The notes beneath the pieces were generated by a model that searched no databases, had not been told where the DNA came from, and worked only from the letters and a program-made list of their open reading frames with translations. Shown one piece after another: positions 20,546 to 28,516 of a stretch of DNA of 44,612 nt (position 1 is the stretch's first letter; every line of letters starts with the position of its first letter). Both the position numbers and the translations under genes were made by a program. Source of the stretch: Tabrizicola sp. (GTDB lineage: Bacteria > Pseudomonadota > Alphaproteobacteria > Rhodobacterales > Rhodobacteraceae); contig NZ_JAEULO010000009.1 of the NCBI RefSeq assembly GCF_016793705.1, positions 1-44,612 of the forward strand. Direction: 5' to 3'.

Positions 20546-21352
20546 TCAGCCCCCGAACAGCCCGGCGACCGGCGCCACCAGCCCCAGCGCCATCACCAGA
20601 ACCACCGCCCCGATGAGCGCGTCGAAGCGGTCCAGCACCCCGCCATGGCCGGGGATCAGGGCCGAGGCATCCTTCACCCCCGCCCGCCGCTTGACCCAGC
20701 TTTCCGCGATGTCGCCCATCTGCCCGGCAAAGGCCACCAGCGCCGACAAGGGCACCAGCGCCCAGCCTGCCCCGGTCGTCAGCACCACGACCAGCCCGAC
20801 CAGCGCCGCGCCGATCCAGCCCGCCACCGTGCCCGACCAGGTCTTCTTCGGGCTGATCGCAGGCCAGAATTTCGGCCCCCCCAGCATCCGCCCGGTGAAA
20901 TAGCCGAGTACGTCCGAGGCCACGACCACCGCCACCAGCCAGAGGATCACCGTGGTCCCCCCGGCATCCCGCAAGATGACCAGCCCATAGCCCGCCAGCA
21001 GGATCGCCAGCGCATAGATCCCCGAAAGCCAGCGGTCCCGCCGAGGCGTCAGGACGAGTACCGCCGAAGGCACGGCAAGGAAGAGCACGGCAACTTGGGT
21101 TTTCAGCGCCAGCGCCGCCACCAGCGCCACGCCCGTCACCGCCGCAACCACAAGCGCCGACCGCCGCTCAAGCGGTTGGGTCATCCCCGCCAGTTCCCAG
21201 ACCATCACCCCGGTCAGGACCACCACCAGGACGGCAAAGGCCGTGCCGCCCAGCCAGATTTCCACAGCGCCAACCGTCACCATGACGATGGCCGACAGGA
21301 TGCGCGTGCGCAGATCAGTCCATTTGCCGGACGGCGCCGGCGCAGGGTCCAT
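20546..21352 (-). CDS. cdsA: phosphatidate cytidylyltransferase
   Basis: CdsA makes CDP-diacylglycerol from phosphatidate and CTP, the branch point for all membrane phospholipids. The 268-residue product is almost entirely transmembrane helices. The C-terminal family signature is visible: SDVLGYFTGRMLGG, then SPKKTWSG, then IPGHGGVLDRFDAL. I placed the start at the ATG ending at 21352, which overlaps the uppS stop as ATGA; an open frame runs further back inside uppS. It is the fourth gene of the operon. Confidence 0.95.
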   Translation of the reverse strand: MDPAPAPSGKWTDLRTRILSAIVMVTVGAVEIWLGGTAFAVLVVVLTGVMVWELAGMTQPLERRSALVVAAVTGVALVAALALKTQVAVLFLAVPSAVLVLTPRRDRWLSGIYALAILLAGYGLVILRDAGGTTVILWLVAVVVASDVLGYFTGRMLGGPKFWPAISPKKTWSGTVAGWIGAALVGLVVVLTTGAGWALVPLSALVAFAGQMGDIAESWVKRRAGVKDASALIPGHGGVLDRFDALIGAVVLVMALGLVAPVAGLFGG

Positions 21353-22086
21353 CACCTCAGCACCCCGCCGAAGCGCCGCTCGCGGTTGGAGAAGCGCCGG
21401 ACGATGGCCGCCAGTTCTTCGGGCCCGAAGTCCGGCCACAGCGTCTCGGTAAATTCGTACTCGGCATAGGCCGCCTGCCAGGGCAGGAAATTGCTGGTCC
21501 GCGTCTCTCCGCTGGTGCGGATCACCAGGTCAGGATCAGGCAGGCCGCCGGTGTCCAGCCGTTCGGCAAAGGCGGCTTCCGTCACATGGCGCGGGTCGAG
21601 GATGCCCTGCGCCGCCGCCTCGGCAATCTTGCGGACCGCGCGGACGATCTCGTCCCGCCCGCCATAGTTGATCGCCACCGTCAGGTTCAGCCGGTCCAGC
21701 CCCGCTGTCCGCGCCTCGATTCCGGCCATCATGCGTTGCAGCTTCGGGTCCAGACGGCTGCGGTCGCCGATGAAGCGCATCCGCACGCCCGCCTTGGCCA
21801 GGCGGTCGGCCTCACGCTCGATGTAGCGGGCGAAGATCGCCATCAGGCCGAGGACCTCTTCCGTCGACCGCTTCCAGTTCTCGGTCGAGAAGGCGTAGAG
21901 CGTCAGCCACTTGATCCCCAGGTCCGGTGCGGCCTTGACGATCTCGCGCACCCGCTCGGCGCCCTTGCGATGCCCGACCAGACGGGCCCAGCCGCGGTTG
22001 GTGGCCCAGCGACCGTTGCCATCCATGATGATCGCCAGGTGGTTCACCGGACGTGCCGCAATACCCACCTGCAAGTCTTTAGACAA
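21352..22086 (-). CDS. uppS: isoprenyl transferase (undecaprenyl diphosphate synthase family)
   Basis: UppS condenses isopentenyl units onto farnesyl diphosphate to form the C55 carrier used for peptidoglycan and LPS O-chains. The 244-residue cis-prenyltransferase has the signature HLAIIMDGNGRWA (catalytic Asp at about 22). YAFSTENWKR (substrate-binding) and the late PDLVIRTSGETRTSNFLPWQ block follow. It lies 20 bp after frr and overlaps cdsA. Length and motifs are standard. Confidence 0.96.
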   Translation of the reverse strand: MSKDLQVGIAARPVNHLAIIMDGNGRWATNRGWARLVGHRKGAERVREIVKAAPDLGIKWLTLYAFSTENWKRSTEEVLGLMAIFARYIEREADRLAKAGVRMRFIGDRSRLDPKLQRMMAGIEARTAGLDRLNLTVAINYGGRDEIVRAVRKIAEAAAQGILDPRHVTEAAFAERLDTGGLPDPDLVIRTSGETRTSNFLPWQAAYAEYEFTETLWPDFGPEELAAIVRRFSNRERRFGGVLR

Positions 22087-22106
22087 ACCCGTTCTCCTGC
22101 CGCCGA

Positions 22107-22673
22107 TCAGACGTGCATGATCTCTGCCTGCTTGGCTTCCAACGCCCGGTCGACCGCGGCAATCGCCTTGTCGGTCAGCTCCTGCACCTCGTCGGACCAG
22201 AACTTCTGGTCGTCCTCGCCCATGCCTTGCGCCTTCGCCTTCTTGATCTGGTCCATGCCGTCGCGCCGCACGTTTCGAATCGCGACCTTGGCCTGCTCGG
22301 CATACTGCGCGGCAACTTTGGTCAATTCGCGGCGGCGCTCCTCGTTGAGTTCCGGGATCGGCAGGCGGATCAAGGGGCCGTCGGTCACCGGGTTGATACC
22401 GATGCCCGACTCGCGGATCGCCTTCTCCACCTTGGAAATCATCCCCTTGTCCCAGACGTTGATCACCACCATCCGGGGTTCGGGCACATTGACGGTGCCC
22501 AGCTGGTTGATCGGGGTCATCTGACCATAGGCGTCGACCTGTATCGGCTCCACGATCGAGGCACTGGCCCGCCCCGTCCGCAGGCTGGCGAATTCCGTCT
22601 TCAACGCCGCCATAGCCCCGTCCATCCGGCGCTGGATTGCATCGGTGTCGATCTCGATCTCTTCATGTGCCAT
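22107..22673 (-). CDS. frr: ribosome recycling factor
   Basis: RRF works with EF-G to split the post-termination ribosome. The 188-residue product has the expected three-helix bundle and small beta domain. Visible blocks are [31 protein letters not shown] and [19 protein letters not shown]. It follows pyrH by 155 bp and precedes uppS. The pyrH-frr-uppS-cdsA order is the common bacterial arrangement. Confidence 0.97.
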   Translation of the reverse strand: MAHEEIEIDTDAIQRRMDGAMAALKTEFASLRTGRASASIVEPIQVDAYGQMTPINQLGTVNVPEPRMVVINVWDKGMISKVEKAIRESGIGINPVTDGPLIRLPIPELNEERRRELTKVAAQYAEQAKVAIRNVRRDGMDQIKKAKAQGMGEDDQKFWSDEVQELTDKAIAAVDRALEAKQAEIMHV

Positions 22674-22828
22674 GCGACTGGTCCTTCACTTCCCCGGCAG
22701 GGCTTCCCCTGCGATTTCGCGCTCTATAGCAGAGGCGCAGGGAGCGGGTATAGGCCAAAGCTCCTGACCCTCCCGCCACCCCATGCCTAGCGCAATTCAG
22801 GCGCGGGGCTGCGAGCGACCGCGAGGAA
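22674..22828 (-). other. pyrH-frr intergenic region, no feature seen
   Basis: This 155-bp gap between pyrH and frr on the minus strand holds no open frame with coding character and no clear hairpin-plus-T-tract. It may contain a secondary promoter for frr and downstream genes, but no convincing -35/-10 pair is visible. Confidence 0.4.
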
Positions 22829-23551
22829 TCAGCCCTGGACCCGTGTATAGGTCCCCTGACCCGCCAGAATTCCCCGGAACCCGCCGGGCTCATCCAGTGA
22901 AAAGACGATGATCGGCAGGTCGTTGTCGCGGGCCAGCGCAATCGCCGTCGCGTCCATCACGCCAAGGTGCTTCTCCAGCACCTCGTCATAGCTGACATGG
23001 TCGTAACGTTTCGCATCTGCATGCTTCTTCGGGTCCTTGTCATAGACACCGTCCACCTTGGTGCCCTTGAAGATCGCCTCGCAGGCCATCTCGTTTGCGC
23101 GCAGCGTCGCCGCCGTATCCGTGGTGAAATAGGGGTTCCCGGTCCCGGCGGCAAAGATGCAGACCCGCTTCTTCTCCAGATGGCGGACGGCCCGGCGTCG
23201 GATGTAGGGCTCGCAGACCTGATCCATCGGGATCGCGCTGATGACGCGGGTGAAGACGCCGATCGCCTCCAGCGCCGACTGCATGGCAAGGGCGTTCATC
23301 ACCGTCGCCAGCATGCCCATGTAATCCGCCGTCGTCCGCTCCATCCCCTGAGCGCTGCCCTGCAAGCCCCGGAAAATGTTGCCGCCGCCGATGACCATGC
23401 AGATTTCGACCCCCATGTCGCGGACCGATTTCACCTCCTCGGCGATGCGGTTCACCGTCGGCGGATGCAGGCCATAGCCCTGGTCGCCCATCAGCGCCTC
23501 GCCCGAGATCTTCAGCATCACGCGGCTGTATTTGGTGGCCGTTGCGGACAT
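22829..23551 (-). CDS. pyrH: UMP kinase
   Basis: PyrH phosphorylates UMP to UDP for pyrimidine nucleotide synthesis. The 240-residue amino-acid-kinase-fold protein begins with [20 protein letters not shown]. It carries [11 protein letters not shown] (phosphate binding) and a late block [17 protein letters not shown] with the catalytic Asp/Lys. I chose the ATG ending at 23551, just before the conserved first strand. It heads the envelope operon; the rpsB-tsf genes that often precede it are not in the window. miaA starts 82 bp away on the other strand, so the two share a divergent promoter region. Confidence 0.97.
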   Translation of the reverse strand: MSATATKYSRVMLKISGEALMGDQGYGLHPPTVNRIAEEVKSVRDMGVEICMVIGGGNIFRGLQGSAQGMERTTADYMGMLATVMNALAMQSALEAIGVFTRVISAIPMDQVCEPYIRRRAVRHLEKKRVCIFAAGTGNPYFTTDTAATLRANEMACEAIFKGTKVDGVYDKDPKKHADAKRYDHVSYDEVLEKHLGVMDATAIALARDNDLPIIVFSLDEPGGFRGILAGQGTYTRVQG

Positions 23552-23632
23552 GGCACCCCCTGCATATCGTTTTCTGTTTGGACTGCGCCGCAAAATGTCG
23601 CAAAACCGCGTCGGGTTCAACGGGGGATCGCG

Positions 23633-24499
23633 GTGCGGATCGACGGCATATCGCGCGAGGCGCCGGTGCTGGTCGCCGGGCCGACCGCCAGCGGGAAGTC
23701 CGCCCTGGCGATGGAACTTGCGGCGCGCGACGGGCGCGTGATCGTGAACGCCGACGCGCTTCAGGTCTATGCCAACTGGCGCGTCCTGACCGCGCGCCCT
23801 TCGCCCGCCGACGAGGCCGCCCTGCCCCATGCGCTGTACGGCCACATCGGCCCCGACCAGCCCTACTCGGTCGGTCACTGGCTGCGCGAGGTGGCGCCGC
23901 TTCTGGATCGCCCGGTGGTGATCGTTGGTGGAACAGGTTTGAGTTTCAATGCCTTGACCAGGGGGCTGGCGGAGATTCCCGAGACCCCGCCTGCCATTCG
24001 CCGCGAAGCCGACACACGCCGCGCCGCCGAGGGGCACGAGGCGCTGCTTGCCGAACTCGACCCCACAACCGCGGCCCGGATCGACCGGATGAACCCCATC
24101 CGCATCCAGCGGGCCTGGGAGGTGCAGCGCGCCACCGGCCGGGGCCTCGCCGCCTGGCAATCCGAAACCCCCACGCCCCTCCTGCCCCTGACCCGGGCCG
24201 AAGCCTTCGTCCTGGTCCCGGATGTCGACTGGCTCAACACCCGCATCGACCGCCGTTTCCAGCAGATGCTGACCCTCGGCGCGCTGGAGGAAGCGCGGGC
24301 GAACCTTGCAGGCTGGGACCCGAAGCGCCCGTCCGCAAAGGCCATTGGCGGGCCGGAACTGATTGCGCATCTGCGCGGGGAGCTAACCCTTGCCGAGGCC
24401 ACTGAAGCGGCGACGCTCGCCAGCCGCCAATACGCCAAACGGCAGCGAACCTGGTTCAGATCGAACATGAAGCCTTGGACTAAACTTTCCTTGCCTTGA
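23633..24499 (+). CDS. miaA: tRNA dimethylallyltransferase MiaA
   Basis: MiaA adds the dimethylallyl group to N6 of adenosine 37 in tRNAs that read U-starting codons. The 288-residue product has the P-loop [11 protein letters not shown] near residue 15 and the conserved NADALQVY (substrate Asp). [17 protein letters not shown] and IGGPEL follow, with a basic C-terminal [14 protein letters not shown] chose GTG 23633: GGGGG lies upstream, the P-loop follows closely, and no ATG fits. The longer open frame back to 22967 is the shadow of pyrH. The C-terminus ends in SLP just before the region upstream of the AraC gene. Confidence 0.93.
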   Translation: MRIDGISREAPVLVAGPTASGKSALAMELAARDGRVIVNADALQVYANWRVLTARPSPADEAALPHALYGHIGPDQPYSVGHWLREVAPLLDRPVVIVGGTGLSFNALTRGLAEIPETPPAIRREADTRRAAEGHEALLAELDPTTAARIDRMNPIRIQRAWEVQRATGRGLAAWQSETPTPLLPLTRAEAFVLVPDVDWLNTRIDRRFQQMLTLGALEEARANLAGWDPKRPSAKAIGGPELIAHLRGELTLAEATEAATLASRQYAKRQRTWFRSNMKPWTKLSLP

Positions 24500-24535
24500 C
24501 GCAGGTTGCGGCGCGAAGCTTCAGCGGATTGCTGC

Positions 24536-24544
24536 TTATCCACA
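24536..24544 (+). promoter_or_regulatory. perfect DnaA box between miaA and the AraC-type gene
   Basis: TTATCCACA is an exact consensus DnaA box in the 175-bp gap after miaA, about 130 bp before the start of the AraC-type regulator. Related GGTTATACCC and TGGGTAAC words follow within 40 bp, making the stretch look regulatory. No other exact box is nearby. The remainder of the gap holds no gene. Confidence 0.4.
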
Positions 24545-24674
24545 GGGTTATACCCATAATAATGGAACATTTGTGGGTAACTGGCTCGGGAATGCACGAA
24601 AATCGCTTGGGTTGGCCCCCGCGCCCTGCTTTACTTCGGTCTGCCAGCGCCTCTGCCACAGGAACTGCCTCGAA

Positions 24675-25475
24675 ATGCTGAAGTCCGCGCCCGTTTCCCA
24701 ACTGCGTCTTGTCGCCATTCCCCGCCTCGCCGCAGGCGGTCGCTGGCGGGTCGAGGCGATGCGCTCGCTCTCCGAACCCTGTCTCCTCTGGTTCACCAAG
24801 GGACAGGGCCGCATCACGATCTCGGGGGTGACGCGCGGCTACACGGCACATAATGCGGTCTTCATCCCCGCAGGCGTCATGCACGGCTTCGAAGCAGGAG
24901 CCCAGGTCTTCGGCACCGCAGTCTTCTTCGGACGCGATCCGAAGGTAACTCTGCCAAAGATTCCGCTGCACCTGCGCATCCGCGAAGTCCATGCCCAGCA
25001 GGAGGTGAACGTCCTGCTTGATTCGATTCTGCGCGAGTTGGAAAGTGACACCCCCGCCCATGATCGCGCGACCGAAGCCTATGTTGGCCTGCTCGGCGTC
25101 TGGCTTGAACGTCAGGCCCGCAAAGCCGACCCGCTGGAAAGCCCGCGGCAGGATGCGACCCGGCGCCTGGTGGCCCGCTATACCGCGCTTCTGGAGCGGA
25201 ACTTCCGGACCGGCATGAACGTCGCCGATTTTGCAGCCGCCCTCGGAGTGACGCCGACCCACCTGACCCGCTGCTGCAACACGGCCTGCGGCCGCCCAGC
25301 ATCGGCGCTCTTGCAGGACCGCCGAATCTTCGAGGCGCGCAAGCTTCTGGCCGAAACCCGCATCCCCGTCGGCAAGATCGCCGAGCAGTTGGGCTTCAAC
25401 TCGCCCGCCTACTTCACCCGCGCCTTTCAACATCTGACCGGGAAATCGCCCTCGGCCTTCCGACGCGCCGGATAG
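24675..25475 (+). CDS. AraC-family transcriptional regulator
   Basis: The 266-residue product has an N-terminal cupin-like sensing half (about 1-110; FTKGQGRITISGV and VFIPAGVMHGFEAGAQ are typical). The C-terminal AraC double helix-turn-helix covers about 165-265: DFAAALGVTPTHLTRCCNTA, then KIAEQLGFNSPAYFTRAFQHLTG-type sequence ending KSPSAFRR. I chose ATG 24675; the frame is open back to 24573 but that part looks non-coding. It lies 224 bp upstream of the ABC importer on the same strand and is a good candidate for its regulator. The ligand is unknown. Confidence 0.88.
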   Translation: MLKSAPVSQLRLVAIPRLAAGGRWRVEAMRSLSEPCLLWFTKGQGRITISGVTRGYTAHNAVFIPAGVMHGFEAGAQVFGTAVFFGRDPKVTLPKIPLHLRIREVHAQQEVNVLLDSILRELESDTPAHDRATEAYVGLLGVWLERQARKADPLESPRQDATRRLVARYTALLERNFRTGMNVADFAAALGVTPTHLTRCCNTACGRPASALLQDRRIFEARKLLAETRIPVGKIAEQLGFNSPAYFTRAFQHLTGKSPSAFRRAG

Positions 25476-25501
25476 AGCTTTTGTCCGGACGGTAAAGGAA
25501 T

Positions 25502-25522
25502 CGACACGTCGATGTCGTTTTT
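25502..25522 (+). terminator. possible weak terminator after the AraC-type gene
   Basis: CGACA (25502-25506) and TGTCG (25513-25517) form a short stem with a six-base loop followed by TTTTT (25518-25522). The stem is only five pairs, so efficiency would be low. It would separate the regulator from the importer operon. Confidence 0.35.
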
Positions 25523-25547
25523 GTCTCTCAACCGTCGAAACCAGCCG

Positions 25548-25576
25548 TTGACGCAAGGTCCAAAAAGGTGCGCAAT
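25548..25576 (+). promoter_or_regulatory. possible promoter of the ABC importer operon
   Basis: TTGACG at 25548-25553 matches a sigma-70 -35 box. A weak -10 (CGCAAT, or GCAATA one base later) follows at 17-18 bp spacing. The start codon is about 120 bp downstream, leaving a long leader. This is the best candidate in the 224-bp gap between the AraC-type gene and the binding-protein gene; nothing else in the gap looks like a gene. Confidence 0.3.
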
Positions 25577-25699
25577 AGGCGCGGGGAAGCGCTGTTCGCG
25601 CAGGCTGTCGGGGTGTCCTGGCCATGGCCAGTTCGTTCCAGCGGCATGGGGTTCGGTGCTGCCAGATAACCAACTAAAAAACCTGACAGGGAGACCAGA

Positions 25700-27334
25700 A
25701 TGAAAGACACGACCCATGAAGGCGGCCTGCATTCCGCCGCGCGGATGTATGCCTCGGAATATGCCGACGGCAAGCTCAGCCGTCGCGAGTTTCTGACCCG
25801 CACGACGGCGCTAGGCGTCTCGGCCGCCGCCGCCTATGGGCTGATCGGCCTGCCCGCCCCGGCTCAGGCCCAAGAGGCCAAAGCCGGCGGCATGATCCGC
25901 GTCGCGATGGAAGTGAAGGGCACCAAGGACCCGCGCCTGGCCGACTGGCCGCAGATCGCCAACATCTACCGCGGCTGGCTGGAATATCTGATCCAGTACA
26001 ACAACGACGGCACCTTCGAAGGCCGCCTGCTGGAAAGCTGGGAAGCCAACGAGGACGCGACCCAGTACACGCTGAAAATCCGCCCCGGCGTGACCTGGAA
26101 CAACGGCGAACCCTTCACCGCCGATGACGTGGTGCGCAATTTCGGTCGCTGGACCGACGGCAATGTCGAGGGCAACGCGATGGCCTCGCGCTTCCCGGGC
26201 CTCGTGGACGAGGCGACCAAGACCTTGCGCGAGGGCGCGGTGGTCAAGGTCGACGACACGACCGTTCAGTTGAACCTCACCATCTCCGACATCGCCGTGG
26301 TGCCGAACCTGGCCGACTACCCGGCTGCGGTGGTGCACTCCTCGTTCAAGGACGGCGAGGATCCGTCCACCAACCCGATCGGCACCGGACCGTATATCCC
26401 GCAGGAAGTTTCTGTCGGGCAGAAGGTCGTCCTGGTCCGCGCGCCGAACCACACCTGGTGGGGCGGCACCTCGCCGCTGGACGAAATCCACTACATCGAC
26501 TTCGGCACCGACCCGGCGGCGATGGTTGCGCTCTTCTCGTCTGACGAGGTCGACAAGAACTACGAATCGGTGGGCGAATTCATCGACATCCTTGATGGCA
26601 TGGGCCTGGTGAAGGAAGAGCTTGTCACCGCCTCGACCATCGTGGTGCGGATGAACTCGTTGTCGGACCTGTACAAGGACAAGGCGGTTCGATCGGCGGT
26701 GCAGCTGGCGGTCGATCCGGCCGTGGTGCTGGAGCTTGGCTACAACAACCTCGGCAAGACCGGCGAAAACCACCACATGTTCCCGATCCATCCGGAATAT
26801 CCGACGCTGCCGCCGCAGGTGATCAACCCCGCGGGGCTGATGCCGGCGCTGGAAGCAGCGGGGCTGAAGGATGCCGAGTTCGAGGTGATCTCGCTGGATG
26901 ACGGCTGGGAGGCTGCGACCACTGCTGCGGTGCAGGCCCAGCTCAAGGACGCGGGCATGAATATCAAGCATACGGTCATGCCGGGCTCGACCTTCTGGAA
27001 CGACTGGCAGAAGTATCCCTTCTCCTCGACGACCTGGAACCACCGCCCGCTTGCGGTGCAGAACATGAGCCTTGCCTACACCTCGACCGGTTCTTGGAAC
27101 GAGACGGCGATGGCAAACCCAGAGTTCGACACGCTGATGGCTCAGGCCCTTTCCCTGGCCGATGCCGACAAGCGGCGCGAACTGGCGGCGCGGATGGGCA
27201 CGATCCTGCAAGAGGAAGGCTACATCATCAATCCGTTCTCGCGGTCGCTCTTCAGCCACCACAAGGAAGGCTTCCTGGGGCTGGAGCAACACCCGGCTTT
27301 CGAACATCACCACTACAAGTGGTCTATCGCCTGA
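25700..27334 (+). CDS. ABC importer substrate-binding protein (SBP family 5), Tat-exported
   Basis: The 544-residue protein belongs to the peptide/opine/nickel-binding family 5, which captures ligand in the periplasm. A twin-arginine signal (SRREFLTRTTALGV, about residues 28-41) is followed by a hydrophobic stretch and an AQA-type cleavage site near residue 52. Export by Tat suggests it folds before export. Family blocks include LLESWEANEDATQYTLKIRP and PFTADDVVRNFGRW. The start ATG follows a CAGGGAGA ribosome site. It heads a four-gene operon with permeases and a fused ATPase. Substrate is not predictable; di- or oligopeptides are the usual guess. The hairpin after the gene probably keeps its mRNA more abundant. 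Confidence 0.9.
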   Translation: MKDTTHEGGLHSAARMYASEYADGKLSRREFLTRTTALGVSAAAAYGLIGLPAPAQAQEAKAGGMIRVAMEVKGTKDPRLADWPQIANIYRGWLEYLIQYNNDGTFEGRLLESWEANEDATQYTLKIRPGVTWNNGEPFTADDVVRNFGRWTDGNVEGNAMASRFPGLVDEATKTLREGAVVKVDDTTVQLNLTISDIAVVPNLADYPAAVVHSSFKDGEDPSTNPIGTGPYIPQEVSVGQKVVLVRAPNHTWWGGTSPLDEIHYIDFGTDPAAMVALFSSDEVDKNYESVGEFIDILDGMGLVKEELVTASTIVVRMNSLSDLYKDKAVRSAVQLAVDPAVVLELGYNNLGKTGENHHMFPIHPEYPTLPPQVINPAGLMPALEAAGLKDAEFEVISLDDGWEAATTAAVQAQLKDAGMNIKHTVMPGSTFWNDWQKYPFSSTTWNHRPLAVQNMSLAYTSTGSWNETAMANPEFDTLMAQALSLADADKRRELAARMGTILQEEGYIINPFSRSLFSHHKEGFLGLEQHPAFEHHHYKWSIA

Positions 27335-27363
27335 TCGTTCCGATCAGCTGAATCCAGCAAAAA

Positions 27364-27384
27364 GGGGCGCGCGATGCGCGCCCC
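27364..27384 (+). promoter_or_regulatory. strong intercistronic hairpin after the binding-protein gene
   Basis: GGGGCGCGC-GAT-GCGCGCCCC is a perfect 9-bp, all-GC stem in the 80-bp gap between the binding-protein gene and the first permease gene. No T-tract follows, so read-through is expected. Such hairpins after binding-protein genes protect the upstream mRNA from 3' exonucleases and give excess binding protein over permease. Confidence 0.75.
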
Positions 27385-27414
27385 TGCCAGAGACGCTTTA
27401 GCAAGAGGACCGGC

Positions 27415-28503
27415 ATGGGAAAGTTCGTGCTGCGGCGGCTGGGGGTCATGCTCCTTACAGCCATTGCCTTGACCTTTGTGGTCTTCTACCTGACCAACCT
27501 GCCCCCTAATCTTGAGAAACTGGCCCGCACCGAGGGCTCGGTCCGCATGACCGAAGAGGCGGTGCAGGACTGGATCGAACAGAACGGCCATTCCGGGTCG
27601 GTGATCGGCCGCTACGGACAATGGCTGGGTGTCGTTCCCGGCTGGACCTACACCGACGAGAAGGGTGACACCCGCGGCCGATGCTTCGCCATCGGCGAGG
27701 ACGCCGCCAATGCCCCCCGCTATTGCGGCCTGTTGCAGGGTGACTGGGGCTACTCCACCTTCTTCAAGAAACCCGTCGTCGACTCGCTGGGCGAGAAACT
27801 TGCCGCGACCGGCTGGCTGATGCTTGCGGTGATGCTGGTCATGGTGCCGACCTCGCTGTTTCTCGGCGTGCTGTCGGGAATGCGTGAAGGCTCGGCCACT
27901 GACCGGACGCTCTCGACCTTCTCCATCGCCTCGACCGCCACGCCGGAATATGTGTCCGGTGTGGTGCTGGTCGCGCTTTTTGCCACCGCAGCCACCGGCA
28001 TCTCGCCGCTGCTGGCCGAATACGGGCTGATCGAGCCGAAGAAGACTCTGTTCCTTGCCTCGGCCACCTCGGCGATGGACGACATCACCTTCTGGAACTT
28101 CGCCCTGCCGGTGATGACCATCGCGCTTTACGGCATCGGCTACATCGCCCGGATGACCCGCGCGAGCATGACCGAGGTGATGACCCAGCAATACATCCGC
28201 ACCGCCCGGCTGAAGGGGGTCCCGTTCCGCACGGTCGTGATGAAACACGCGCTCAGGAATGCGCTGATCGCGCCCTTCACGGTGATCATGCTGCAGTTCC
28301 CCTGGCTCCTGAACGGTGTCGTCATCGTCGAAAGCCTGTTCAACTACAAAGGCTTCGGCTGGACGCTGGTCCAGGCGGCCTCGAACAACGACATTCCGCT
28401 CCTGCTTGCCTGTTCCTGCGTGGCGGTGGTCGTCGTCCTGCTGACACAGCTGATCTCGGACATCGGCTATGTCTTCCTGAACCCCCGCATCCGGCTGGCC
28501 TGA
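27415..28503 (+). CDS. ABC importer permease, DppB-like
   Basis: This 362-residue inner-membrane protein has one N-terminal helix (about 10-30). A ~95-residue periplasmic loop follows, containing two cysteines (in GRCFAIGED and PRYCGLLQGDWGYS). Five further helices follow. The cytoplasmic coupling loop is visible as EVMTQQYIRTARLKGVPF (EAA-type motif). It follows the intercistronic hairpin and ends 13 bp before the second permease gene. The long first periplasmic loop is normal for DppB-type subunits; the possible disulfide is an inference. Confidence 0.9.
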   Translation: MGKFVLRRLGVMLLTAIALTFVVFYLTNLPPNLEKLARTEGSVRMTEEAVQDWIEQNGHSGSVIGRYGQWLGVVPGWTYTDEKGDTRGRCFAIGEDAANAPRYCGLLQGDWGYSTFFKKPVVDSLGEKLAATGWLMLAVMLVMVPTSLFLGVLSGMREGSATDRTLSTFSIASTATPEYVSGVVLVALFATAATGISPLLAEYGLIEPKKTLFLASATSAMDDITFWNFALPVMTIALYGIGYIARMTRASMTEVMTQQYIRTARLKGVPFRTVVMKHALRNALIAPFTVIMLQFPWLLNGVVIVESLFNYKGFGWTLVQAASNNDIPLLLACSCVAVVVVLLTQLISDIGYVFLNPRIRLA

Positions 28504-28516
28504 GGGAGGGCGCGCG

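Noticed and set aside
19412-21469. 685-codon plus-strand open frame opposite dxr and cdsA
   Set aside because: Spans two real genes on the other strand and consists of low-complexity R/H/P/Q sequence.
17955-24544. Perfect DnaA boxes taken as evidence of a replication origin
   Set aside because: Single isolated boxes 6.6 kb apart, without clustering, AT-rich unwinding regions, or origin-associated genes.
24480-25673. 397-codon minus-strand open frame opposite the AraC-type gene
   Set aside because: The plus-strand protein has clear cupin and double HTH domains; the minus frame has none and runs into intergenic sequence.
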